A stretch of 64,000 nt of DNA. Origin: Microvirga flocculans ATCC BAA-817. GTDB taxonomy: Bacteria; Pseudomonadota; Alphaproteobacteria; Rhizobiales; Beijerinckiaceae. This document shows positions 1 through 8,435 of this stretch, in pieces (the first letter of the stretch is position 1; the number at the start of each line of letters is the position of its first letter). Where the stretch lies: the NCBI RefSeq assembly GCF_000518665.1, contig NZ_JAEA01000002.1, forward strand, positions 1-64,000, read 5' to 3'. Both the position numbers and the translations under genes were made by a program. A model generated the notes under the pieces. The model searched no databases. It was not told where the DNA came from and saw only the letters and a program-made list of their open reading frames with translations.

Positions 1-236
1 TCGGTCGTCTCGGTCACACGGCGGATGAGGAACTCGCGGTGCGGGTCGAGCTTGGAATAGCGCCAGCCGCCCTCCGGCTTGGGCGCTAGGCTGCCGGTGT
101 CCCGATAGGCAGCCATCAGCCGGACCACGAAGGCGACCGACACGTCAAAGTGCCGGGCAGCGGCATGACAGGAGTGCCCCGCCTCGACAAAGCGCGCCAC
201 GCGGCGGCGAAGGTCCAACGAGTAGGACTTGGTCAT
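1..236 (-). CDS. IS630-type transposase, N-terminal part (cut by window edge)
   Basis: The reading frame starts at an ATG at 236 and is still open at base 1, so about 78 residues are visible. It begins MTKSYSLDLRRRVARFVEAG and continues with a helix-turn-helix (CHAAARHFDVS) and then a K-P-x-G-G-W segment. This is the typical DNA-binding head of IS630/Tc1-mariner transposases, often the first of two frame-linked ORFs. The DDE catalytic domain would lie off the left edge. Whether the element is intact cannot be judged, and no terminal inverted repeat was identified with confidence in the 130 bases upstream. Confidence 0.8.
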   Translation of the reverse strand, partial: MTKSYSLDLRRRVARFVEAGHSCHAAARHFDVSVAFVVRLMAAYRDTGSLAPKPEGGWRYSKLDPHREFLIRRVTETT

Positions 237-370
237 CGCTCATCTCCTCCAAAGAGGGCCAAGATGAGTGAATCACGAAGCCGTCACATCGTATAGTCCA
301 AACGATTCCGTCAGAATTGCCCTTGCTCTAGTCCTCAGGCAGGCCTTTCCGTAGAGAGACCCTGCGGACT

Positions 371-649
371 ATGTACGATTATCTTCTCGTCTACTACATG
401 CTGACCTCTGCCGCCGTCCCGGTGACCGCAGCGAACCCGACGGCGAATGTCCTGCCGCGTACGGATGCGTGGGGCCGCGTCGCGGCTGTCAGCGTTCAGG
501 AGCGTTTCGGCAGCCAGGAGCAGTGCCGGCAGCGCATCGAGGCCATTCGGTTCCGGGCCGCTCAGACGAATGTGCCGAGCGAGAGATTCGAGCTCGATTG
601 CCACCCGGTTCCCCGGCCCGGCGCCGTCATTCCCTCGTCAGCGAACTGA
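371..649 (+). CDS. small hypothetical protein
   Basis: A 92-residue frame beginning MYDYLLVYYML. The middle (VQERFGSQEQCRQRIEAIRFRAA) resembles small proteins in which one cysteine in a charged helix pairs with a later Cys (ELDCHPVP), so an exported disulfide protein is possible. No clear signal peptide is visible. Its last 12 bases overlap the 3' end of the convergent gene at 638-961. Several frames are open here because of high GC, so the call rests on codon feel and the Cys pattern only. No function is proposed. Confidence 0.4.
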   Translation: MYDYLLVYYMLTSAAVPVTAANPTANVLPRTDAWGRVAAVSVQERFGSQEQCRQRIEAIRFRAAQTNVPSERFELDCHPVPRPGAVIPSSAN

Positions 650-961
650 GGTCGCGTCGGCCGCCTGCTGCCCGGCGCAATGTTCCCCGCCCAGGCTGGC
701 CTTCGTCCCGCCGGGGCAGTCCGGCTTCGCCAGGACCCATTGGTTTCGCGGGGCGAGAACGCAGTACATGCCGTCGGCCGTGCTGACGTATTCCGGCGGG
801 CAGATGCCGGGATTGCGGATGGAGGCGGCAATGCTGACCACGCAGAAGGCGCCGTTGGGTCGCAGATTGGGCGGGCAGATGCCTTGTCCCTGCATGGACT
901 GAGCCTGCGCGGCGGCCGGAGCAAGGGCGAGGAAGAGGGCCAGGGTAGAGTAAAGGCGCAT
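638..961 (-). CDS. small secreted cysteine-rich protein
   Basis: A 107-residue protein with a clear Sec signal peptide (MRLYSTLALFLALAPAAAQA, cleavage near residue 20). The mature part has six cysteines in three similar pieces (GICPPNLRPNGAFC, GICPPEYVSTADGMYC, PDCPGGTKASLGGEHC). These read as a degenerate tandem repeat in which each unit could close one disulfide loop. It is probably periplasmic or extracellular. The function is unknown. The AT-rich stretch directly upstream (962-1120) would hold its promoter. Confidence 0.65.
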   Translation of the reverse strand: MRLYSTLALFLALAPAAAQAQSMQGQGICPPNLRPNGAFCVVSIAASIRNPGICPPEYVSTADGMYCVLAPRNQWVLAKPDCPGGTKASLGGEHCAGQQAADATSVR

Positions 962-1320
962 TCGGGAACTCTAAAGATTAGGCATCCGTTCTTAAACACT
1001 CTCCCGGAATTTTGCATCACATTCTATAGAGTTTATCGAATGTTTTTCTCTCAAAGTGTTTTGATTTTTCACAAGAATAAAAATGAAACGAAATAGTATT
1101 TAGTATTCATTTAATAATGCAGAATTCGTGCTGAGCAGAGGGGCGGTGGCGCCGGCGCGCAGCCTTTTCTGATCCCCTGCGGGTCTGGATTCCCAGGTGC
1201 GACTCCAAGGAACTTTCATCAGCTTGAGCGCAGCGATATGGACTAAAGTATAGGCTGCGCCGGAACGTTTGCGGCCCACGCCTGTTTGTGTGGGCATCTT
1301 CAAGCTGAGAGAGGCTGCCC
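962..1320. other. AT-rich intergenic region
   Basis: About 360 bases between two divergently transcribed genes. The left part (about 1010-1130) is strikingly AT-rich compared with its surroundings and probably holds promoter elements for the leftward secreted protein. The right part leads into a purine-rich ribosome-binding stretch (GAGAGAGG) before the ATG at 1321. No convincing gene, RNA or terminator was found. Confidence 0.5.
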
Positions 1321-1911
1321 ATGATCGTCACGGCTGATGAGGTCAATCGCTCGTTTCGGGGTGCTGTCGATCTCCTCAACAGCAGGGTGGAGGGGCTGAA
1401 GTCCTTCGACATGAGCGAGCGGGGCTTCTGGCGCTCCTTCACGGCTCTCTGGCTCACTCTGCCGGCCTATATCGTGTCCCTGGCCGTCGAGCGTCTCCGC
1501 CTCGGCCTCCTGCAGCCGGATCGTTCCCTTCTCGGCAATCTCTGGATCGACCTCGTCGTGGCCCTGGGCCACGTGGCTGCTTTCCTTGCCCTGCCTGTGG
1601 CGATGATCTGGATCGCCAGGTGGCTTCGGCGCGAGGGGGCCTATGTGCCCTTCGTCATCGTGACGAACTGGATCTCCGTCATCGGCATGCTGGTGCTCTC
1701 GGTGCCTGCGCTGCTCATGCTCCTGGGCTGGGCGTCTCCGGGCCTTGCCAGTCTCTTCAGCCTCGCCTTCGCGGTCATCGTCATCCGGCTGCAATGGTTC
1801 GCGACAAAGTCGACGATGGGCCTTGCAACCCTGCCTTCCTTGGGCATCGCCATGCTCGGCTTCGGGCTCGATGCCTTCGTCGAGACGGCGATGCGGGGGC
1901 TGCTAGGCTAG
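1321..1911 (+). CDS. hypothetical multi-pass membrane protein
   Basis: A 196-residue protein with a cytoplasmic-looking first ~35 residues, followed by about five hydrophobic segments (roughly residues 40-57, 75-97, 107-140, 145-157 and 170-185). The ATG is preceded by GAGAGAGG at a good distance. The shape recalls small Yip1/DUF-type integral membrane proteins, but no family signature was recognised. Its 3' end overlaps the end of convergent truA by 9 bases. No function is assigned. Confidence 0.65.
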   Translation: MIVTADEVNRSFRGAVDLLNSRVEGLKSFDMSERGFWRSFTALWLTLPAYIVSLAVERLRLGLLQPDRSLLGNLWIDLVVALGHVAAFLALPVAMIWIARWLRREGAYVPFVIVTNWISVIGMLVLSVPALLMLLGWASPGLASLFSLAFAVIVIRLQWFATKSTMGLATLPSLGIAMLGFGLDAFVETAMRGLLG

Positions 1912-2652
1912 CTCCGGGTAGTCCACGCCGATGAGGTAGAGGCCCGTCGGCGGGGCCATGGGGCCGCAGCGCCTGCGGTCGCGCGCCTCGAGCGCCGCTC
2001 GCACCTCCTCCACCGACCACCGCCCGGCTCCGGCCCGTTCCAGCGTTCCCGTCATCGAGCGTACCTGATGATGCAGGAACGAACGGGCGGAGGCATAGAT
2101 GCGGATCTCGTCGCCGATCCGCTCCACGTCGAGCCGGTCGAGGGTGCGGATCGGGCTGTTCGCCTGGCATTCCGCCGCCCGGAACGTGGTGAAGTCGTGC
2201 CGGCCGACGAGGAGCTGGGCGGCCTCGTGCATGATGTCCGCATCGAGCTTCCAGGCCACGTGCCAGACACGGTTCACATCGAGCGCCGCCGGCGCGCGGC
2301 GGTTGAGGATGCGGTAGACGTAATGGCGCTTGATGGCCGAGAGACGGGCATTGAACGCCTCGGGCACGATCTCCGCCGAGAGGATCGCGACGGGCGCGGG
2401 CCTCAAATGGGAATTCGTCGCGTCGCGAACCGTGTCCGGCCGCCACTCCTTCTCCAGGTCCACATGCACCACCTGATGGGTGGCATGGACGCCGGAATCC
2501 GTGCGGCCCGCACAATGGATGCGCACGGGCGAGCCGGTAAAGCGCGCGATGGCATCCTCGACCGCCTGCTGCACCGAGAGGCCGTTCGTCTGGTGCTGCC
2601 AGCCGGTGAAAGGCGTGCCGTCATACTCGACGACAAGCTTGTAGCGAGGCAT
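1903..2652 (-). CDS. truA: tRNA pseudouridine(38-40) synthase TruA
   Basis: A 249-residue protein of usual TruA length. It converts uridines 38-40 of the tRNA anticodon arm to pseudouridine. Visible features are the N-terminal [18 protein letters not shown] strand and the catalytic-Asp motif in [11 protein letters not shown]. The HHQVRSMTG segment also follows the family pattern. It is the last gene of a leftward set def-fmt-GNAT-truA, two bases after the GNAT stop region, so it is probably co-transcribed. The def-fmt-truA order is common in alphaproteobacteria. Confidence 0.96.
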   Translation of the reverse strand: MPRYKLVVEYDGTPFTGWQHQTNGLSVQQAVEDAIARFTGSPVRIHCAGRTDSGVHATHQVVHVDLEKEWRPDTVRDATNSHLRPAPVAILSAEIVPEAFNARLSAIKRHYVYRILNRRAPAALDVNRVWHVAWKLDADIMHEAAQLLVGRHDFTTFRAAECQANSPIRTLDRLDVERIGDEIRIYASARSFLHHQVRSMTGTLERAGAGRWSVEEVRAALEARDRRRCGPMAPPTGLYLIGVDYPELA

Positions 2653-2654
2653 GT

Positions 2655-3149
2655 CTAATTCAGCTCTGCAAAGGCTCGGGCATAGGAGACCGGACCGCGG
2701 GCATCGTTCCCTTTGTCGGAAAGAGCAAGGGCCTGGAGGTAGGGCCCGTCATAAGGGGTTTCCAGCTTTTCCGCCAGTTTCGGGTCGAATCCGAAGCGGC
2801 CGTAATAGCGCGGATCGCCGAGAACGGTGACCAGATCGTACCCGTCGGCGCGCAGCCGATCGAGGCTGTGCTGCACGAGCGTCGTGCCGATGCCCTTGTT
2901 CTGGAAAGGGTGCGCGACCGCCAGCGGCGCGAGCACGCAGGCCTTGATGGGGGGCGTTTCGTGCAGGACAAGATGCGAATAGGCGATATGACCGGCCGGC
3001 TCCTCGGCATAGGCGACAAGGGAGAGGATCAATTCCCGGTCGCTCTCCATGTTTCGCACGAGGTCCGCCTCGGCCGACTGCCCGAAGGCGGCGGCGTAGA
3101 TCGCATAAATCGCCGGCCAGTCGGTGGTTTCCTCAAGGCGGATCGTCAT
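2655..3149 (-). CDS. GNAT family N-acetyltransferase
   Basis: A 164-residue acyl-CoA N-acetyltransferase fold. The acetyl-CoA binding loop is visible as [12 protein letters not shown] (Q/R-x-x-G-x-G type), and the YYGRFGFDP segment is typical of the YhbS-like GNAT group. The ATG at 3149 is preceded by GAGGG and preferred. A GTG at 3161 overlapping the fmt stop is the alternative. It is inserted between fmt and truA in a translation-linked operon. The substrate is unknown; acetylation of a small molecule or protein N-terminus is possible. Confidence 0.88.
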   Translation of the reverse strand: MTIRLEETTDWPAIYAIYAAAFGQSAEADLVRNMESDRELILSLVAYAEEPAGHIAYSHLVLHETPPIKACVLAPLAVAHPFQNKGIGTTLVQHSLDRLRADGYDLVTVLGDPRYYGRFGFDPKLAEKLETPYDGPYLQALALSDKGNDARGPVSYARAFAELN

Positions 3150-3157
3150 GGCGGCCC

Positions 3158-4090
3158 TCACCCGAATCGGGCGCCCGGTACAAGCCTCACGCCGCGCAGG
3201 AATTCCTCGGAAGCCACGAGGCCCTTGCCGGCGCGCTGAACCTGAATCAGGCGGACGGCTCCATCGCCACAGGATATCGTACCATTGGCGTCGAGCAATG
3301 TCCCTGCGGAACCGGAGCCAGTCCCCAGGGCTGACCGCAGCACCTTCACGCGCTCCTGTCCCTTGCCGAAATCGGCGGTGAAGTAGGCGCCGGGGAAGGG
3401 GGAGAGCCCGCGGATATGGTCGTGCACCGCCTGCGCGGGCTTCGACCAGTCGATCAGGGCATCCTCGTTCTTGAGCTTGTGGGCATAGGTCACGCCCTCT
3501 TCGGGCTGGGGCGTGAAGTTCAGCCCGCCACGGGAAAGGGCGGCCAGCGCCCGCACCATCAGGTCGGCGCCGAGCACCATCAGCCTGTCGTGCAGCTCAC
3601 CCGCATTCATGTCGGGCGCGATCGCTACCCGCTCGACCATGGCGACGGGGCCCGTATCCAGGCCCTCTTCCATCTTCATCACGGCGACGCCGGTCTCCCT
3701 GTCGCCGGCCATGATGGCGCGCTGGATCGGGGCCGCGCCGCGCCAGCGGGGCAGCAGGGAGGCGTGCAGGTTGAGGCAGCCGAGTTCCGGCGCCTCGAGA
3801 ATCGCCTTCGGCAGAAGCATTCCATAGGCGACCACCACGGCCGCGTCCGCCCGATGGCTGCGGAAGGTTTCGACGGCCTCTTCGGTGCGCAGGGTCTTGG
3901 GCGTCAGCACGGGCAGGCCGAACCGCTCCGCCATCGCGTGCACTGGGGAGGGCTTGAGCTCCATGCCGCGCCCGGCGGCGGCGGGCGGGCGGGTATAGAC
4001 GGCCACGACCTCATGGCCCTGGCCGACGATCTCGGCGAGGGTGGGCACGGCGAAATCCGGCGTGCCCATGAAGACGACGCGCAGGCTCAT
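3158..4090 (-). CDS. fmt: methionyl-tRNA formyltransferase
   Basis: A 310-residue enzyme that formylates initiator Met-tRNA using 10-formyl-THF. The N-terminal formyltransferase domain has the start [18 protein letters not shown], the catalytic signature [16 protein letters not shown] and the following Q-R-A-I-M-A-G-D segment. A C-terminal tRNA-binding domain follows from about residue 210. Its start codon overlaps the stop of def (4087-4090), which indicates translational coupling of the deformylase/formylase pair. Confidence 0.97.
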   Translation of the reverse strand: MSLRVVFMGTPDFAVPTLAEIVGQGHEVVAVYTRPPAAAGRGMELKPSPVHAMAERFGLPVLTPKTLRTEEAVETFRSHRADAAVVVAYGMLLPKAILEAPELGCLNLHASLLPRWRGAAPIQRAIMAGDRETGVAVMKMEEGLDTGPVAMVERVAIAPDMNAGELHDRLMVLGADLMVRALAALSRGGLNFTPQPEEGVTYAHKLKNEDALIDWSKPAQAVHDHIRGLSPFPGAYFTADFGKGQERVKVLRSALGTGSGSAGTLLDANGTISCGDGAVRLIQVQRAGKGLVASEEFLRGVRLVPGARFG

Positions 4091-4605
4091 GCGCCTGCCT
4101 CGCGGCGGGCGGCCTTCCTGAACTTGGTCAGGACCCGGTCGCGCTTGAGCTTCGACAGGTAGTCGATGAAGAGAACCCCGTTCAGATGGTCGATCTCGTG
4201 CTGCACGCAGGTGGCCAGCAGACCGTCCGCCTCCTGCTCGACTGTCTCGCCCTGCAGGGTCATGTAGCGGAAGCGTACACGGTCCGGCCGCTCGACCTCC
4301 TCGTAATATTCGGGGATCGACAGGCAGCCCTCCTCGTAGACGCGCCTCTCCTCCGAGGCCCAGACGATCTCGGGGTTGATGAGCACCATCGGCTGGCGCT
4401 CCTCCTCGGATTTCGACACGTCCATGGTCACCATCCGGACCGGAACGCCGATCTGGATGGCTGCGAGGCCCACGCCCGGGGCGTCGTACATGGTTTCCAG
4501 CATGTCCTCCGCCAGCTGGCGGATCTCGCTCGTGATTTCCTTAACGGGCTCGGAAATCAGGCGGAGCTTGGAATCGGGAATGATGACGAGGGGTCTGATG
4601 CTCAT
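4087..4605 (-). CDS. def: peptide deformylase
   Basis: A 172-residue deformylase removing the formyl group from nascent N-termini. All three metal-site motifs are present: [17 protein letters not shown] (metal Cys) and QHEIDHLNG (HExxH with the catalytic Glu). It is the first gene of the leftward translation-initiation operon def-fmt-GNAT-truA and is divergent from rmuC, which starts 86 bases away. The shared gap probably holds both promoters. Confidence 0.97.
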   Translation of the reverse strand: MSIRPLVIIPDSKLRLISEPVKEITSEIRQLAEDMLETMYDAPGVGLAAIQIGVPVRMVTMDVSKSEEERQPMVLINPEIVWASEERRVYEEGCLSIPEYYEEVERPDRVRFRYMTLQGETVEQEADGLLATCVQHEIDHLNGVLFIDYLSKLKRDRVLTKFRKAARREAGA

Positions 4606-4691
4606 GATCGCGGGAGATAAGCACTTGCGGGAGGATGGTCAAATCGTTCGTCTTATGTTCGGATGCGTCCGTCAACCGGAACTTATGCTCC

Positions 4692-5879
4692 ATGAATGAA
4701 GTCGTCCTCGTCCTCGGCCAGCTCTCCATCACCCTGGGGCAGGCCGTCATGGGGACGGCCGGGGTGAGCCTGTTCCTGCTTCTCCTCGTGACCCTGCTGC
4801 TCCTGCGCACCCGCCGGGAGCGGGCGATGGAAGCCGCCATCGCGGACGAGCGGGCGCGGGAAATGGACGACAAGGTGGCCGAACTCACCCGGATTCAAGC
4901 CGAGATGACGGGCCGGATGCGGACCATGGCGGAGGTGTTCGGCTCCCGCCAGAGCGATTTCGCGCGGATGATCTCGGAGCGGATCGACGGGCTCCAGCAT
5001 CGCGTCGGCCAGGGGCTCGAGGCCTCCACCCGCCACCAGACCGAGAACCTCTCCAAGCTGAACGAGCGGCTCGCCGTCATCGATGCGGCCCAGCAGAACC
5101 TGACGAACCTCACGGGCGAGATCGTCGGGCTGAAGGACATTCTCGCCAACAAGCAGAGCCGCGGCGCCTACGGGCAGGGGCGGATGGAGGCGATCATCCG
5201 CGACGGGCTGCCGCCCAGCGCCTTCGCGTTCCAGGCCACCCTGTCCAACCGCACGCGGCCCGATTGCCTCGTGCGCCTGCCGGGGGACGAGCGCGGCCTC
5301 GTGATCGACGCCAAGTTTCCGCTGGAGGGGTTCACCCAGTTCCGCGAGGCCAAGGGAGAGGAAGCCCGGAGCCGTGCGGCGGCGCGCGTGCGCAACGACA
5401 TGCTCCTCCATGTGAAGGACGTGGCGGAGAAATACCTGATCCCCGGTGAGACGCAGGACATCGCGATGCTGTTCGTCCCGGCGGAGTCGATCTATGCGGA
5501 CCTCGCCGAGCATTTCGACGATGTGGTGCAGAAGGCCCATCGTGCCCGCGTCGTCATCGTCTCGCCTTCGCTTCTCACCCTCGCGATCCAGGTCATGCAG
5601 GCGCTCGTGCGCGATGCGCGCATCCGGGAGGAGGCGCGCGTGATCCAGGTCGAGGTGCAGAAGCTTCTGGAGGACGTGGAGCGGCTGGATACCCGGGTCG
5701 CGAAGCTCGATGCGCATTTCCGGCAGGCGCAGGAAGACGTGTCCCAGATCAGAGTGTCCACGGACAAGATCGTGAAGCGCGGCCAGAAGATCGAAACCCT
5801 CGAGTTCGACGAGGGCGATGCGCAGGCCCAGGCCGAACTGCTGCGCCTTCAGGGGCGCAATCTCCGCGCCGTGGATTAG
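4692..5879 (+). CDS. rmuC: DNA recombination protein RmuC
   Basis: A 395-residue RmuC. It has an N-terminal membrane helix (about residues 15-38), a long coiled coil (about 45-150) and the nuclease-like RmuC core containing G-x-Y-G-Q-G-R-M-E and VIDAKFPLE. The family limits inversions or short-inverted-repeat recombination, and the core is related to PD-(D/E)XK nucleases. The ATG at 4692 (MNEVVLVLG) is chosen because it places the membrane helix at the N-terminus; an upstream start at 4635 adds 19 unlikely residues. Its stop codon overlaps the first base of an EcfG-type promoter for the next gene. Confidence 0.92.
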   Translation: MNEVVLVLGQLSITLGQAVMGTAGVSLFLLLLVTLLLLRTRRERAMEAAIADERAREMDDKVAELTRIQAEMTGRMRTMAEVFGSRQSDFARMISERIDGLQHRVGQGLEASTRHQTENLSKLNERLAVIDAAQQNLTNLTGEIVGLKDILANKQSRGAYGQGRMEAIIRDGLPPSAFAFQATLSNRTRPDCLVRLPGDERGLVIDAKFPLEGFTQFREAKGEEARSRAAARVRNDMLLHVKDVAEKYLIPGETQDIAMLFVPAESIYADLAEHFDDVVQKAHRARVVIVSPSLLTLAIQVMQALVRDARIREEARVIQVEVQKLLEDVERLDTRVAKLDAHFRQAQEDVSQIRVSTDKIVKRGQKIETLEFDEGDAQAQAELLRLQGRNLRAVD

Positions 5880-5903
5880 GAACCGCCTTCCGCCAGCGAC
5901 GTT
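5879..5903 (+). promoter_or_regulatory. EcfG-type general stress promoter
   Basis: GGAAC at 5879-5883 and CGTT at 5900-5903 are separated by exactly 16 bases, matching the alphaproteobacterial EcfG (general stress response) consensus. It lies 80 bases before the ferritin-like gene at 5984 and begins at the last base of the rmuC stop codon. Confidence 0.7.
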
Positions 5904-5983
5904 CTCCCCCAGGCCGGGCGACGCGCCTCCCAACAATGGCGTTCGCATTCCGGCATATCTCAAAACACGGGAAGGATTGCGCT

Positions 5984-6487
5984 ATGGGCCTTTTGTCGAA
6001 GGACATCAAGTCGTTGGACGACCTCTTCATTCACACCCTGCAGGACATCTATTACGCCGAGCAGCAGATCACGAAGGCGCTGCCCGAGATGATCGAACAG
6101 GTGAGCGATCCGCAGCTGAAGCAGGCGTTCCAGACCCACCTCGGCGAGACCAAGCAGCAGATCCAGATGGTCGAGCAGGTGTTTCGCATGCACGGTCACG
6201 ATCCGAAGGGCGTGACCTGTCCGGCGATCGACGGCATCATCGACGAGGCACAGGACATTGCCGGCGACATCGACGATCCGCAGGTTCTCGATGCTGCCCT
6301 GCTCGCCGCGGCTCAGGCCGTTGAGCACTACGAGATCACCCGCTACGGCACGCTCGTCGCCTGGGCGAAGCAGCTCGGCCGCGAGGATTGCGCCGGAGTC
6401 CTGCACCAGATCCTGGATCAGGAAAAGGCGACCGACCAGAAGCTCAACAGGATCGCCGAGAGCAAGATCAACACGAAGGCCGCGTAA
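5984..6487 (+). CDS. ferritin-like DUF892 (YciE/YciF-type) stress protein
   Basis: A 167-residue all-helical protein of the DUF892/YciF group, with L-D-D-L-F-I-H-T-L-Q-D-I-Y-Y-A-E-Q-Q at the N-terminus and AQAVEHYEITRYGTL in the last helices. The Glu/His residues in these motifs form a possible di-metal site. Members are linked to osmotic, oxidative or general stress. The ATG at 5984 (MGLLSKDIKSL) is chosen over an upstream one at 5936 because homologues start near the first helix. A paralogue lies at 18271-18765. An EcfG-type promoter precedes it and a strong terminator follows. Confidence 0.9.
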   Translation: MGLLSKDIKSLDDLFIHTLQDIYYAEQQITKALPEMIEQVSDPQLKQAFQTHLGETKQQIQMVEQVFRMHGHDPKGVTCPAIDGIIDEAQDIAGDIDDPQVLDAALLAAAQAVEHYEITRYGTLVAWAKQLGREDCAGVLHQILDQEKATDQKLNRIAESKINTKAA

Positions 6488-6510
6488 GGCCTTCGCATGT
6501 CTGAAACGGG

Positions 6511-6540
6511 AATGGCCTCCGAAGGGAGGCCATTTCTTTG
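6511..6540 (+). terminator. rho-independent terminator after DUF892 gene
   Basis: A perfect 10-bp stem AATGGCCTCC / GGAGGCCATT with a GAAG-type loop, followed by TTCTTTG, lies 24 bases after the ferritin-like gene stop. Confidence 0.85.
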
Positions 6541-6552
6541 CGTAGTGCCGCG

Positions 6553-7284
6553 CTATTTCGCAGGCAGCGCGTAAGCCTTCAAAAAATCCGCCAGATCGTT
6601 GGTGATGTAGTCGATGTCCGGCGTCTTCACCGCTTCCTGCTCGAAATCCTCGCGGAAGGGGTCCAAGGTTTTCGGAACGATCAGGGTCGTGGTCATGCCG
6701 AGCTCGTGCGGAACTGTAAGATTCTTGGCGATATCCTCGAACATGGCCGCGCGTGACGGCTCCACGCCGTGCTTGTCGAGAAAGACCTCGTAGGCGCGAC
6801 GGTCGGGCTTGGGTACGAAGTTGGAAGCGGCGATGTCGAACACGTCCTCGAAATGGTCAAGGATACCGATCTTTCTCGCCACGTTTTCCGCATGCTTGCG
6901 GGAGCCGTTGGTGAGGATGAGCTTGCGTCCCGGCAGCCGCTCGATCGCATCGCCCAGGTTATGGTTCAGCTCGATATCCGTGTGGTCGATGTCATGCGCG
7001 AAATCGAGGAAATCGTGCGGGTCGATATTGTGCTCTTCGATCAGCGCCCGCAGGGTCGTGCCGTATTTGTGATAGAAGAATTTCTGCAGCGCCCGCGCGG
7101 AGAGGCCGTCGAGGCCGAAAAGCTCCGCGATGTACAACGTGATCCGCTCGTCGATCTGCGGCCAGATCCGCGAGGTGTGCGGATAGAGCGTATTGTCCAG
7201 GTCGAAGATCCACGTCTCCACATGCGAGAAGGAGCGGGAATCGGTGGCGGACAGGTGGCTCTCGAGGGCAGGTTTTGCGTTCAT
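6553..7284 (-). CDS. pyrimidine 5'-nucleotidase-like HAD hydrolase
   Basis: A 243-residue haloacid-dehalogenase enzyme of the Sdt1/Phm8-type pyrimidine 5'-nucleotidase group. Motif I is WIFDLDNTLYP (nucleophile Asp), motif II is ILTNGS and motif III is the Lys in FVPKPD, with FEDIAKN as motif IV. The start at 7284 (MNAKPALESHL) is chosen because the frame upstream is not protein-like. It sits next to argB on the same strand, as in many Rhizobiales, and would hydrolyse UMP/CMP or related phosphates. A longer open frame extends to 7545 but overlaps argB. Confidence 0.9.
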   Translation of the reverse strand: MNAKPALESHLSATDSRSFSHVETWIFDLDNTLYPHTSRIWPQIDERITLYIAELFGLDGLSARALQKFFYHKYGTTLRALIEEHNIDPHDFLDFAHDIDHTDIELNHNLGDAIERLPGRKLILTNGSRKHAENVARKIGILDHFEDVFDIAASNFVPKPDRRAYEVFLDKHGVEPSRAAMFEDIAKNLTVPHELGMTTTLIVPKTLDPFREDFEQEAVKTPDIDYITNDLADFLKAYALPAK

Positions 7285-7361
7285 GATCTCAAAGACGACA
7301 ATGGGGCCGTGCGGCCCCACCGACAAATATATAAGTGCTCCGGCCCCGTTCGGGAAGGGAT

Positions 7362-8267
7362 TTAACCCCTCCGGATCATCGTGCCCGCGCCGTGATCGGT
7401 GAACAGCTCGAGCAGCACCGCGTGCGGCACCTTGCCGTCCAGGATCACCACCGCCTCCACGCCCCGCTCCAGGGCATAGATGCAGGTCTCGATCTTGGGG
7501 ATCATGCCGTCGGTGATGGTGCCGTCGGCGATCAGGCGGCGGCAATCCTCGATGGTCATGTCGGGGATGAGGTTCTTGTTCTTGTCGAGAACGCCCGGAA
7601 CGTCGGTCAGGAGCAGAAGCCGCTTGGCCGTCATCGCGCCGGCGATGGCGCCGGCAAAAGTATCCGCATTGACGTTGTAGGTCTGGCCGTCATGGCCTGT
7701 GGCCACGGGCGCGAGAACCGGGATCAGTTCGGCCTTGAGCACCTGGTCCAGAACCTCCCGGTTCACGTGCTCGGGCTCCCCGACGAAGCCGAGATCCACC
7801 ACCTTCTCGATGTTGGAATCCGGGTCGACCGCCGTGCGGGTGATCTTACGGGCCGTGACCATGTTGCCGTCCTTGCCGGACAGGCCCACCGCCTTGCCGC
7901 CTTCGGCGCCGATCCAACCGACGATCTGCTTGTTGATGGAGCCCGCGAGCACCATCTCGACGATCTCGACCGTCGCCGAATCCGTGACGCGCAGGCCGCC
8001 CCTGAACTCGGACTTGATGCCGAGCTTGTCCAGCATCCTGCCGATCTGGGGACCGCCGCCATGGACGACGATGGGCTTGATTCCGGCCTGCTCGAGCAGG
8101 ACCACATCCTCCGCGAAATCCTCGGCGGCCGCGCGGTCGCCCATGGCATGCCCGCCATACTTGATCACCACGACCTGCTGGTCGTAGCGCTGCATGTGCG
8201 GCAGGGCCTGCACGAGCACTTCGGCCTGCACATGGACGTCGGGGAGGGGAGTGGACGGATCGGACAT
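7362..8267 (-). CDS. argB: acetylglutamate kinase
   Basis: A 301-residue kinase for the second step of arginine biosynthesis. It shows [12 protein letters not shown] near the N-terminus, VHGGGPQIG for the substrate loop and the conserved [14 protein letters not shown] segment. An ATG at 8267 (MSDPSTPLP) is chosen because GGAG lies 7 bases before it; an ATG at 8288 without a Shine-Dalgarno is the alternative. The N-terminal extension before the kinase core fits the arginine-sensitive long type. It probably forms a leftward unit with the HAD gene. Confidence 0.96.
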   Translation of the reverse strand: MSDPSTPLPDVHVQAEVLVQALPHMQRYDQQVVVIKYGGHAMGDRAAAEDFAEDVVLLEQAGIKPIVVHGGGPQIGRMLDKLGIKSEFRGGLRVTDSATVEIVEMVLAGSINKQIVGWIGAEGGKAVGLSGKDGNMVTARKITRTAVDPDSNIEKVVDLGFVGEPEHVNREVLDQVLKAELIPVLAPVATGHDGQTYNVNADTFAGAIAGAMTAKRLLLLTDVPGVLDKNKNLIPDMTIEDCRRLIADGTITDGMIPKIETCIYALERGVEAVVILDGKVPHAVLLELFTDHGAGTMIRRG

Positions 8268-8397
8268 GGACGGCTCCGGCGCGGTCATCGGGATCGAACG
8301 GCCTGCGTTCTAGCCTAGGTCCGGCGCGATGGAAACCGGTATGATGGCACCTGGAATATCCGCCATGCCGGTTCGCCTCGAAAGCGACGCTGCCGGG

Positions 8398-8430
8398 CAA
8401 AAGCGAAAAGGGCCGCCGAAGGCGGCCCTT
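8398..8430 (-). terminator. rho-independent terminator after RTX gene
   Basis: A perfect 10-bp stem (AAGGGCCGCC / GGCGGCCCTT, 8408-8430) followed on the minus strand by TTTTCGCTTTT, starting 6 bases beyond the RTX gene stop. Confidence 0.85.
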
Positions 8431-8435
8431 CCGGG

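Noticed and set aside
7335..8318. 327-residue open frame antisense to argB
   Set aside because: argB is unmistakable on the other strand. The frame has Asp/His/Arg-rich antisense composition.
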